Assembly (NCBI GenBank): GCA_023423605.1
Contig: JAFAFF010000129.1
Location: forward strand, 1 to 5,148
Length of the DNA stretch: 5,148 nt
Reading direction: 5' to 3'
Origin: Pseudomonadota bacterium
GTDB taxonomy: Bacteria > Pseudomonadota > Gammaproteobacteria > Xanthomonadales > Xanthomonadaceae
The notes below the pieces were generated by a model. The model saw only the letters and a program-made list of their open reading frames with translations. It did no database searches and had not been told where the DNA came from. Shown in pieces: positions 1-5,148 of the stretch (position 1 is the stretch's first letter; each line of letters starts with the position of its first letter). The translations under genes were made by a program, and so were the position numbers.

Positions 1-1
1 C

Positions 2-376
2 CAGCGCGATGGCGTGGAGGTGCTGGTGGATGTCGGACACAACCCGCAGGCGGCCCAGGCACTGGCGCGCGCGCTGGATGCCGCGCCGGTGACCGGTCGC
101 TCCCTGGCGGTGTATGCCGCCCTGCAGGACAAGGATGCAGCTGGCGTGGTGGCGGAATGGACCTTGGCCGGGCTGCCGGGCGCCCGGGGACAGGACGCAG
201 CCGCATTGGCGGCACGCCTGGCCGGGACCGTGGCAGAAGATGCCGCACAGGCCGATACGGTGGAACACGCGTTGCAGGCCGTCGTCACCGCAGCACGGCC
301 GGGAGATCGCGTGCTGGTGTTCGGTTCCTTCCACACCGCTGCGCAGGCGCTGCAGTGGCTGCAGGCCGCGCGCTGA
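2..376 (+). CDS. folC: Folylpolyglutamate synthase/dihydrofolate synthase, C-terminal part (5' end outside window)
   Basis: This is the C-terminal 124 residues of the cytoplasmic ATP-dependent ligase that makes dihydrofolate from dihydropteroate and adds glutamates to folates. The reading frame is open from the first bases of the window, so the start lies upstream; the in-frame GTG at 14 is an internal valine. Visible family marks, in order, are DVGHNPQAA (the D-x-x-HNP signature of the Mur-ligase-like C-terminal domain), YAALQDKDAAGVV (matching the G-x-L-x-DKD segment), LPGARG, and near the end RVLVFGSFHTAAQAL, matching the family's VFGSFHT motif. Full-length FolC is usually about 420-440 residues, so roughly the last 30% is present, and it ends normally with TGA. 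The next gene is dedD, 79 nt downstream, as in the conserved folC-dedD-cvpA-purF order. Nothing looks damaged. Assignment rests on motifs and neighbours. Confidence 0.93.
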   Translation, partial: QRDGVEVLVDVGHNPQAAQALARALDAAPVTGRSLAVYAALQDKDAAGVVAEWTLAGLPGARGQDAAALAARLAGTVAEDAAQADTVEHALQAVVTAARPGDRVLVFGSFHTAAQALQWLQAAR

Positions 377-417
377 TCCCGTTCATCCATTGCCCACGCC
401 GTCGCGCACCGCATCCG

Positions 418-423
418 TATAAT
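418..423 (+). promoter_or_regulatory. Possible -10 box (TATAAT) ahead of dedD
   Basis: A perfect TATAAT hexamer stands in the 79-nt gap after folC, 32 nt before the dedD GTG. In DNA this GC-rich such a match stands out. The expected start site is near 430, giving a leader of about 26 nt. The -35 side is weak: the 17-nt spacing position (395-400) reads cacgcc, and the best TTG-like hexamer (ttgccc, 390-395) is 22 nt away. No extended -10 TGn is present. It could be a real internal promoter for dedD-cvpA-purF or chance. No PurR-like palindrome was seen here. Confidence 0.45.
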
Positions 424-455
424 CATCGGCAGTTCCCACCTGCTGCCTGCCAATC

Positions 456-1484
456 GTGGATACGTCCTTGAAGCAACGTTTGATCGGTGCCATCGTGCTG
501 GTGGCGCTGGCCGTGATTTTCCTGCCGATGCTGGTCACCGGGCCGGCCCGCGACAGTTCCGCCGACAGCGTATCCATCACCGTGCCGGACGCGCCGGCCA
601 ACGCCCAGTTCGAAACCCGCGAGCTGCCGCTGGCGGTCCCGGCGGGCGGTGCCACCGGGCTGCAGGGCGCCGCGCGCCCCGTGCAGGAAACCTCCACCAC
701 CACGGCGCCTGCGGCCACCGACGGCGAAGGCCCGGGAGCGGCGGCGGGCAACTATGCGGTGACCTTCGGTGCCTATGCCAGCCAGGCCGATGCCGATGCG
801 GTGATCGCCTACCTCAAGGGCGCGCAGCTGCCGGGCTTCGCCGAGCCGGCCACGCTCAACGGCCGCCAGGCGTGGCGTGTGCGCGTCGGGCCGTTCGCCG
901 ACCGCGCGCAGGCCGAAGCCGCGCGGCTGCAGGCGGTGAAGATCCGCAGCGATGTGAAGGCCGAAGTGGTCACCCTGGATGCCGGCGACGAGCGTCAGAC
1001 CGCCGCTGCGGCACCTGCACCGGACACAGCGACGAACGCCGCTCCCGTGGCGGGCAATCCGGTGCAGACGCAGCCGTTGCCGGCCGCCACCCGGCCGCGC
1101 ACGGAACCGCCCAGGCCCGAGCCGGCCAAGCCGGACCCCAAGCCTGCAGCGGTTGCGGCCAAGCCGGAAGCGAAGCCCGCCGCAACGCCCGAAACCCGGC
1201 GTGAGAACAAGCCCGAAACCAAGGCGCCGCCGGCACCTGCCGCCAGTGGTGTCGGCTTCGCCGTGCAGCTGGGCGCGTTCGCCCAGGCCAGCGATGCCAA
1301 TGCGCTGCGCGACAAGGTGCGCGCCGCCGGTTTCAGCGCGTTCGTCGAACAGGTACGCACCGACAAGGGCACGCTCAACCGCGTGCGCGTGGGACCGGTC
1401 GCCAACCGCGCCGAAGCCGACCAGCTGAAGGCCCAGGTGGCCGCGCGTGTCGGCGTGGCCGGCATGGTCCGTCCGCACCCCTGA
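456..1484 (+). CDS. dedD: SPOR-domain cell-division protein, DedD-like, with two SPOR domains
   Basis: This 342-residue protein is predicted to sit in the inner membrane with most of its length in the periplasm. Residues 1-8 are short and basic (MDTSLKQR). A single membrane helix spans about 9-27 and ends in the FLPML motif typical of DedD. A Pro/Ala-rich linker leads to a first SPOR domain at about 99-175 (YAVTFGAYASQADADAV ... WRVRVGPFADRAQAEAA). A Pro/Ala/Lys/Glu-rich linker (about 180-263, with AKP-type repeats) precedes a second SPOR domain at about 267-338 (FAVQLGAFAQASDANAL ... NRVRVGPVANRAEADQL). SPOR domains bind glycan strands stripped of peptides at the division septum, so a septation role is likely. 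E. coli DedD is about 220 residues with one SPOR domain, so this protein is long and has a duplicated domain. The GTG start at 456 puts the basic tip directly before the helix. No good Shine-Dalgarno is visible; TTG at 468 is the alternative start. cvpA follows after 40 nt. Confidence 0.88.
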   Translation: MDTSLKQRLIGAIVLVALAVIFLPMLVTGPARDSSADSVSITVPDAPANAQFETRELPLAVPAGGATGLQGAARPVQETSTTTAPAATDGEGPGAAAGNYAVTFGAYASQADADAVIAYLKGAQLPGFAEPATLNGRQAWRVRVGPFADRAQAEAARLQAVKIRSDVKAEVVTLDAGDERQTAAAAPAPDTATNAAPVAGNPVQTQPLPAATRPRTEPPRPEPAKPDPKPAAVAAKPEAKPAATPETRRENKPETKAPPAPAASGVGFAVQLGAFAQASDANALRDKVRAAGFSAFVEQVRTDKGTLNRVRVGPVANRAEADQLKAQVAARVGVAGMVRPHP

Positions 1485-1491
1485 TGATCGC

Positions 1492-1517
1492 GGCCCCGCG
1501 CGCACCCGGCAGGGGCC
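1492..1517 (+). promoter_or_regulatory. Possible hairpin covering the cvpA ribosome binding site
   Basis: In the 40-nt dedD-cvpA gap, GGCCCC (1492-1497) can pair with GGGGCC (1512-1517) around a 14-nt loop. The 3' arm includes the only plausible Shine-Dalgarno for cvpA, AGGGG at 1511-1515, 9 nt before the ATG at 1525. If it forms, the stem would hide that site and could make cvpA translation depend on ribosomes finishing dedD. Six G-C pairs arise easily by chance at this GC content, so this is tentative. Confidence 0.25.
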
Positions 1518-1524
1518 CCGCCCG

Positions 1525-2301
1525 ATGATCGACATGGTGCTGGCGGCGGTGATCGTGTTGTCCGCCGTGCTCGGCTTCGTGCGCGGCTTCGTCGGCATCG
1601 TGGTGGGCCTGCTGTCCTGGCTGCTGGCCGGGTGGGCCGCCTTCCAGTTCGGCAACCAGGCCGCGCAGGCCTGGGCCGCGCCCGATCCGCCAGGGACCGG
1701 CCACCTGCTGGGCGGTTACCTCGGCGTGTTCCTGGCGGTGATGCTGGTGGTCAGCCTGCTGGGCCTGTTGTTGCGCGGCGCGTTGCGGCTGGCGCTGCTG
1801 GGTGGCGTGGACCGCCTGCTGGGCGGCCTGGTGGGGGTGGTGCGTGGCGGGCTCATCTGCGCCGTGCTGCTGCTGCTCGCCGGCTTCACGTCGCTGCCCG
1901 CGGACCCGGCGTGGCAGCAATCGCGCCTGCGCCCGTGGCTGCAGCCGGTGGTGGCGTGGATGCAGGTGCAGTTGCCGGACGTATCACAGCCCCTGCACCA
2001 CCTGCAGCAGACCCTGCCGGACGCCCTGCCACAGGCGTTGCCCCCGGCGTTGACGGAGTCGCCCGGTTTCCTGGAAAGCGGGTTGGGCAAGCCGGCCGCG
2101 ACAGGCGATAATGGTGTCCTCGGCGAGGTGGTGGCGGGACGCGGATGGCCGCGTACCGTGGACCCGGCCAGGGGCGCGGCAGGCGAGCACGCGAATGCCC
2201 CGGCACTACCGGCCAATATCGATCCGGCGCAGAAGCGTGCGGACGAACCGGATCCGCCACGGAACGGTCCACCCGGCCAGGCACGGCCACCTTCACTGTA
2301 G
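1525..2301 (+). CDS. cvpA: CvpA family inner-membrane protein with long C-terminal extension
   Basis: This 258-residue protein belongs to the CvpA/colicin V production family. The first ~125 residues hold four predicted membrane helices, at about 2-19, 24-42, 62-83 and 102-122. Family marks are the early MIDMVLAAVIVLSAVLGFVRG segment (written here in short: D3, then GFVRGFVG at 17-24) and DRLLGGLVGVVRG at 96-108, the conserved loop-helix before the last span. E. coli CvpA is about 162 residues. Here roughly 95 extra residues follow (about 164-258), rich in Pro, Ala and Gly and without membrane segments, ending KRADEPDPPRNGPPGQ-like and presumably disordered. The family was found through colicin V export in E. 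coli and is tied to envelope stress tolerance; its biochemical activity is unknown. I chose the ATG at 1525 because AGGGG lies 9 nt upstream and the helix starts at once. An upstream in-frame GTG at 1447 would add 26 non-family residues overlapping dedD. It lies between dedD and purF. Confidence 0.9.
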   Translation: MIDMVLAAVIVLSAVLGFVRGFVGIVVGLLSWLLAGWAAFQFGNQAAQAWAAPDPPGTGHLLGGYLGVFLAVMLVVSLLGLLLRGALRLALLGGVDRLLGGLVGVVRGGLICAVLLLLAGFTSLPADPAWQQSRLRPWLQPVVAWMQVQLPDVSQPLHHLQQTLPDALPQALPPALTESPGFLESGLGKPAATGDNGVLGEVVAGRGWPRTVDPARGAAGEHANAPALPANIDPAQKRADEPDPPRNGPPGQARPPSL

Positions 2302-2302
2302 A

Positions 2303-2315
2303 TGGGCAACGCCCA
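2303..2315 (+). repeat. Short hairpin in the cvpA-purF gap
   Basis: TGGGC (2303-2307) and GCCCA (2311-2315) form a perfect 5-bp stem with an AAC loop, just after the cvpA stop and 2 nt before the purF Shine-Dalgarno (GGAG, 2318-2321). It is too short for a terminator and has no T run. It could act on mRNA processing or stability, or be chance. Confidence 0.3.
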
Positions 2316-2331
2316 GCGGAGATAGCGCAAC

Positions 2332-3798
2332 ATGTGTGGCATCGTCGGAATCGTCGGCAACCAGAACGTCGCCGGGCAGCTCTATGACGGCCTGACCGTC
2401 CTCCAGCACCGTGGCCAGGACGCGGCGGGCATCGCCACCGCCGACGGCACGCGGCTGCGCGTGCAGAAGGCCAACGGGCTGGTGCGCGATGTGTTCGATG
2501 CGCGCACCATGTCCACGCTGGAAGGCCGGGTCGGCATCGCCCACGTGCGCTATCCGACCGCCGGTTCGGAAGGCATGGACGAAGCGCAGCCGTTCTACGT
2601 CAATTCGCCGTATGGCATCGCGCTGGCCCACAACGGCAACCTGATCAACACCGAAGACCTGCGTCGCCAGGTGTTCGAAGCCGACCGCCGCAACGTCAAC
2701 ACCGAATCGGACAGCGAAGTGCTGCTGAACGTATTCGCCTACGAACTGGATGCACAGCGCCAGTTGTCGCCGGAAGCGGCCATCCGCGCGGTCTCGCACG
2801 TGCATCGGCGCTGCAAGGGCGGCTATGCGGTGGTCAGCGTGGTGCTGGGTCTGGGCCTGGTCGCCTTCCGCGATCCGCATGGCATCCGGCCGCTGGTACT
2901 GGGCAAGCGCAGCCACGACGAAGGTGATGAATACATCGTGGCCTCCGAATCCGCGGCGCTTGACGTGCTGGGCTTCCAGCGCGTGCGCGACGTGCAGCCT
3001 GGCGAAGCGCTGGTGATCACCGCGCGCGGCGAGCTGTTCTCGGAAATCTGCGCCGAACCGGCCGAGCACACCCCGTGCATCTTCGAATACGTGTACTTCG
3101 CGCGCCCGGATTCGATGATCGACAACGTGTCGGTGCACAAGGCGCGCATGCGCATGGGCATCAAGCTGGGCGAGAAGATCCTGCGCCTGCGCCCGGACCA
3201 CGATATCGACACGATCATTCCCATTCCGGATACCTCGCGCGATGCCGCCTTGGAAATCTCCAACGTGCTGGGCGTGAAGTACCGCGAAGGCTTCATCAAG
3301 AACCGTTACATCGGCCGCACCTTCATCATGCCGGGGCAGGGCGAGCGGGTGAAATCCGTGCGCCGCAAGCTCAATCCGATCCACCTGGAATTCCGCAACC
3401 GCGTGGTGCTGCTGGTGGACGATTCCATCGTGCGCGGCACCACCAGCCAGCAGATCGTGCAGATGGCGCGCGATGCCGGCGCGCGCAAGGTGTACCTGGC
3501 CAGCGCCGCGCCGCCGGTGCGTTACCCGAACATCTACGGTATCGACATGCCGGCTGCCGAAGAGCTGGTCGCACACAACCGCAGCATCGAGGAAATCGAA
3601 CAGCACCTGGGCTGCGACTGGCTGGTCTACCAGGACATCGAAGACATGGAAGCGGCGGTGAGCGAAGGGAATCCGGCGCTGCGCAATTTCGATTCCTCCT
3701 GTTTCAACGGCCATTACCCCACCGGTATCGAACCGGGCTATTTCGAACGCATCCAGCAGCTGCGTTCGGACGACGCCAAGCACAAGCGCCGCGCCTGA
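2332..3798 (+). CDS. purF: Amidophosphoribosyltransferase (glutamine PRPP amidotransferase)
   Basis: This 488-residue cytoplasmic enzyme catalyses the first committed step of de novo purine synthesis: PRPP plus glutamine gives 5-phosphoribosylamine, glutamate and pyrophosphate. Translation starts MCGIVGIVG, so Cys2 becomes the N-terminal nucleophile of the Ntn glutaminase domain (about 2-235) once Met is removed, with no propeptide, as in E. coli. Other glutaminase residues are in place: R74 ([11 protein letters not shown]), N102-G103 (AHNGNL) and D128 (ESDSEV). The phosphoribosyltransferase domain (about 250-470) has the PRPP loop [14 protein letters not shown] at 358-371, plus [11 protein letters not shown] (296-306) and NRYIGRTFI (324-332). 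Length is close to E. coli PurF (505). I do not see the cysteine layout expected for the Fe-S type found in Bacillus. The ATG at 2332 is fixed by the catalytic Cys and by GGAG at 2318-2321, 10 nt upstream. cvpA ends 30 nt before, and the next gene begins 2 nt after the stop. No operator is visible nearby. Confidence 0.98.
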   Translation: MCGIVGIVGNQNVAGQLYDGLTVLQHRGQDAAGIATADGTRLRVQKANGLVRDVFDARTMSTLEGRVGIAHVRYPTAGSEGMDEAQPFYVNSPYGIALAHNGNLINTEDLRRQVFEADRRNVNTESDSEVLLNVFAYELDAQRQLSPEAAIRAVSHVHRRCKGGYAVVSVVLGLGLVAFRDPHGIRPLVLGKRSHDEGDEYIVASESAALDVLGFQRVRDVQPGEALVITARGELFSEICAEPAEHTPCIFEYVYFARPDSMIDNVSVHKARMRMGIKLGEKILRLRPDHDIDTIIPIPDTSRDAALEISNVLGVKYREGFIKNRYIGRTFIMPGQGERVKSVRRKLNPIHLEFRNRVVLLVDDSIVRGTTSQQIVQMARDAGARKVYLASAAPPVRYPNIYGIDMPAAEELVAHNRSIEEIEQHLGCDWLVYQDIEDMEAAVSEGNPALRNFDSSCFNGHYPTGIEPGYFERIQQLRSDDAKHKRRA

Positions 3799-3800
3799 TC

Positions 3801-4631
3801 GTGGGCGTGGGGGTGGGTGCCGATGTCCAGGGCGATCTGCTGCGCGCCGCGCAGCAGTGCCTGGCCGAAGCCGATCCGTTGCGCAAGGTGGCACTCACCC
3901 AGGCGCATGCAGCGGCGTTCCGCGCCGGCCAGCTGAAGGTGCCGGCCGACGCAGCGCCGCCGCAACCCATCCGCATGCCGGGGCGGCCTGCGCACCTGCA
4001 GCTGGTATTGCCGCGTGACGTGCCGCGGCGACGACTGGGAAGCGCCGCCGGCCGCGCGGCATTCATCCACGCCATCGCCCATATCGAGCTCAACGCCATC
4101 GACCTGGCCTGGGACGCGGTCTACCGTTTCCGCGGCCTGCCGGGTGCGTTCCATGCCGATTGGGTCAGCTGCGCCGACGACGAATCACGGCATTTCATGC
4201 TGCTGCGTGAGCGCCTGCTGGCCAACGGCCATGATTACGGTGATTTCCCGGCGCACAACGGCCTGTGGGAGATGTGCGAAAAGACCGCGGGCGATGGCCT
4301 TGCGCGCATGGCCCTGGTGCCGCGCGTGCTTGAAGCCCGCGGCCTGGATGTGACGCCATCGATGATCGACAAGCTGCGTGCTTCCGGCGATCAGCAGACC
4401 GCCGATGTGCTGGAAATCATTCTCCGTGAGGAGGTTGCGCACGTCGCGGCCGGCTCGCGCTGGTACCGCTGGTATTGCGAGCGCGCCGGCGTGGAGCCAC
4501 GCGCGCGTTTCAGGGCGTTGTTGCAGGAGTATGCGGGCGGCTACCTGCATGGCCCGTTCAACATCGAAGCGCGCCTGCTGGCCGGGTTCGATGCCGATGA
4601 ACTGCTGGACCTGACCCGCGCAGCCAGCTGA
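3801..4631 (+). CDS. DUF455 family ferritin-like (predicted di-iron) protein
   Basis: This predicted cytoplasmic, mostly helical protein of about 276 residues resembles the DUF455 family of the ferritin-like superfamily, which is distantly related to the tRNA hydroxylase MiaE. With GTG 3801 as residue 1, a full apparent set of di-iron ligands can be read off four helices: E96 (AHIELNAIDLAWD), E128 and H131 (DDESRHFMLLRERL), E178 (RVLEARGLD), and E211 and H214 (REEVAHVAAGSRWYRW). The N-terminal ~60 residues (LLRAAQQCLAEADPLRKVALTQ, given here only as position 13-34, then MPGRP) match the usual lead-in of the family. The metal site is inferred from motif spacing; substrate and reaction are unknown. 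The start is uncertain. GTG codons occur at 3801, 3807 and 3813, with no clear Shine-Dalgarno and no ATG. The purF stop is 2 nt before 3801, which points to translational coupling. The frame stays open back into purF, so automatic calls may be far too long. Confidence 0.8.
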   Translation: MGVGVGADVQGDLLRAAQQCLAEADPLRKVALTQAHAAAFRAGQLKVPADAAPPQPIRMPGRPAHLQLVLPRDVPRRRLGSAAGRAAFIHAIAHIELNAIDLAWDAVYRFRGLPGAFHADWVSCADDESRHFMLLRERLLANGHDYGDFPAHNGLWEMCEKTAGDGLARMALVPRVLEARGLDVTPSMIDKLRASGDQQTADVLEIILREEVAHVAAGSRWYRWYCERAGVEPRARFRALLQEYAGGYLHGPFNIEARLLAGFDADELLDLTRAAS

Positions 4632-4658
4632 CCCCGGGTTGGCCCGCGCGACAGTCGC

Positions 4659-4681
4659 GTAGAGCCGGGCTCTGCCCGGCT
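4659..4681 (+). repeat. REP/SMAG-like palindrome, unit 1
   Basis: A GTAG head (4659-4662) is followed by a perfect 8-bp stem, AGCCGGGC (4663-4670) with GCCCGGCT (4674-4681), closing a TCT loop. A GTAG tetranucleotide at the foot of a GC-rich hairpin is the hallmark of Stenotrophomonas SMAG/REP elements, which occur in many copies between genes and are thought to be moved by RAYT (TnpA-REP) transposases. Family assignment is from pattern memory. Confidence 0.75.
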
Positions 4682-4696
4682 GGGGCCATATCGCGT

Positions 4697-4719
4697 AGCG
4701 GGGCAGAGCCCCGCTCTAC
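4697..4719 (-). repeat. REP/SMAG-like palindrome, unit 2 (inverted)
   Basis: Read on the minus strand this unit begins GTAG (4719-4716) and has a perfect 8-bp stem, AGCGGGGC with GCCCCGCT (4715-4708 and 4704-4697), around a TCT loop. It has the same design as unit 1, in opposite orientation and 15 nt away, with the GTAG heads facing outward. The stem differs from unit 1 by a compensated change (CCGGGC versus CGGGGC), so the hairpin has been kept while the sequence drifted. Confidence 0.75.
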
Positions 4720-4752
4720 CGGGTTGGCTGGGGCGTTGCCGTGCAGCGGGGG

Positions 4753-5148
4753 TCAGGCATTTGCGAGGATCACGCGCCGCCCATCATCCGTGGGCCGGTT
4801 GATGTAGAAGAGGCCCGGCCCAGGACGAAAGGGCAGGTCGCTGACGCTGGCGTCGGCCGCATATGTCAGGGCGGTATCGCCCAGCGCATCAAAGTTCCAG
4901 TGTGCTGATTGCGTAACGTATCCACGGCGCAGCAGCTGTTCCTGCGCCGCCGCCAGTGGCTGGCCCTGCAGCAGGCGCTCCGCTATCGGCTGCAGTTCCG
5001 CCGGCAATGCCAGGTCGGCCACCTCGTCCGGCGAGCTTGCCCACGACACCCCGGCGGCCTTCGCGTACTGGTGCATGAGTCGCAACGCGATCAGCTGGTA
5101 ACGCCAGTCCATCGGCCGCTTCAGCACCACGGCCGAATACACATACAG
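4753..5148 (-). CDS. Hypothetical protein, C-terminal 131 residues (5' end outside window)
   Basis: I do not recognise this gene. On the minus strand the frame is open from the window edge to a TGA at 4755-4753. The first in-frame start codon (GTG, 5142) is only two codons in, with no Shine-Dalgarno room visible, so the gene most likely begins beyond 5148. The visible part starts with a probable helix (MDWRYQLIALRLMHQYAKAA). A Pro/Glu/Leu-rich helical stretch follows (VADLALPAELQPIAERLLQG), then an aromatic, likely beta-rich tail (GYVTQSAHWNFDALG ... GLFYINRPTDDGRRVILANA). No membrane span, cysteine or known catalytic motif is seen. G/C-ending codons match its neighbours, though slightly less strictly, so it is probably a true gene. 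It converges on the purF operon, sharing the REP-like pair as its 3' boundary. Both function and start are unknown. Confidence 0.65.
   Translation of the reverse strand: MYVYSAVVLKRPMDWRYQLIALRLMHQYAKAAGVSWASSPDEVADLALPAELQPIAERLLQGQPLAAAQEQLLRRGYVTQSAHWNFDALGDTALTYAADASVSDLPFRPGPGLFYINRPTDDGRRVILANA

Larger units (their letters stand above)
4659..4719. terminator. Long inverted repeat, possible bidirectional terminator
   Basis: The two units together form one large dyad: 4659-4677 can pair with 4701-4719 over 19 positions with one mismatch, leaving a 23-nt loop. The RNA could fold as one long stem or as two small hairpins. It lies between convergent stops (28 nt after 4631, 33 nt from 4753), a good place to end transcripts from both sides. 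There is no U tract on either side, so it is not a standard intrinsic terminator; 3'-end protection is equally possible. Confidence 0.45.
4632..4752. other. Intergenic gap between convergent genes, occupied by a REP/SMAG-like pair
   Basis: This 121-nt gap separates the stops of the DUF455 gene (+) and the last gene (-). Its centre is an inverted pair of GTAG-headed palindromes. On both sides lies a 10-nt direct repeat, CCGGGTTGGC, at 4634-4643 and 4719-4728, the second overlapping the end of the palindrome pair by one base. I see no promoter or small ORF in it. Confidence 0.7.

Noticed and set aside
390..423. ttgccc (390-395) as the -35 partner of TATAAT
   Set aside because: The spacing is 22 nt, well outside the usual 16-18, so I did not call a full sigma-70 promoter.
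428..447. GGCAG (428-432) and CTGCC (443-447) as a leader hairpin before dedD
   Set aside because: The stem is only 5 bp with a 10-nt loop, which is expected by chance in this sequence.
1447..1524. An upstream GTG start for cvpA, overlapping the end of dedD
   Set aside because: It would put 26 polar Arg/Pro-rich residues before the first membrane helix and ignore the AGGGG placed 9 nt before the ATG at 1525.
423..1655. A 410-codon minus-strand open frame opposite dedD and the start of cvpA
   Set aside because: Composition is Arg/Gly/His-heavy and low in complexity, it spans two real genes and their gap, and the plus-strand frame has clear SPOR domains. It is a GC shadow.
3075..3797. The upstream part of the open frame that continues into the DUF455 gene, suggesting a 518-residue protein
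   Set aside because: This stretch overlaps purF in another frame and reads as Arg/Gly/Ala-rich shadow. Family-like sequence begins only after the purF stop.
2293..3894. A 533-codon minus-strand open frame antisense to purF
   Set aside because: Its protein is rich in His, Arg, Ala and Asp, as expected for a complement of a high-GC gene, with no recognisable domain. purF on the other strand is certain, with every catalytic residue in place.
1..5148. CRISPR arrays, tRNA or rRNA genes, insertion sequences, phage genes, or toxin-antitoxin or defence modules
   Set aside because: I saw no regularly spaced repeats, tRNA-like cloverleaf, transposase or phage-type motif. Apart from the REP-like pair, the window is ordinary housekeeping sequence.

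Overview
The window is high-GC, gene-dense chromosomal DNA. It reads as Stenotrophomonas or a close relative in the Lysobacteraceae/Xanthomonadaceae (Gammaproteobacteria). Three things support this: the gene order folC - SPOR protein (dedD) - cvpA - purF, which is the conserved gammaproteobacterial block; strong G/C preference at third codon positions, with GTG starts; and a pair of GTAG-headed palindromes at about 4659-4719 that look like the SMAG/REP repeats of Stenotrophomonas. The genus is an inference, because no marker gene is present.

Layout. Positions 2-376 (+) hold the last third of folC (folylpolyglutamate/dihydrofolate synthase). A short gap with a perfect TATAAT box follows. Next come dedD (456-1484, membrane-anchored protein with two SPOR domains), cvpA (1525-2301, four-helix membrane protein with a long proline-rich tail), purF (2332-3798, amidophosphoribosyltransferase) and a DUF455-type ferritin-like protein (3801-4631) that begins 2 nt after the purF stop. 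All five are on the + strand, separated by 2-79 nt, and are probably transcribed together, perhaps boosted by an internal promoter before dedD. Between 4632 and 4752 lies a REP/SMAG-type inverted pair. It sits between convergent genes and may work as a bidirectional terminator. The window ends inside an unrecognised minus-strand gene (4753-5148) whose start lies beyond the window.

How the genes relate. FolC retains folates as polyglutamates, and the one-carbon folate pool feeds the purine pathway that PurF opens. DedD and CvpA are envelope proteins: DedD binds septal peptidoglycan, and CvpA is an inner-membrane protein linked to colicin V export and envelope stress. Their link to purF is positional and conserved, with no clear mechanism. 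The DUF455 protein keeps a full apparent set of di-iron ligands; its substrate is unknown.

I found no new multi-gene system. This is mostly a housekeeping region. The points most worth a second look are the di-iron protein coupled to purF, the SMAG-like dimer, the extended CvpA tail, the double SPOR architecture and the unassigned 3'-terminal gene.
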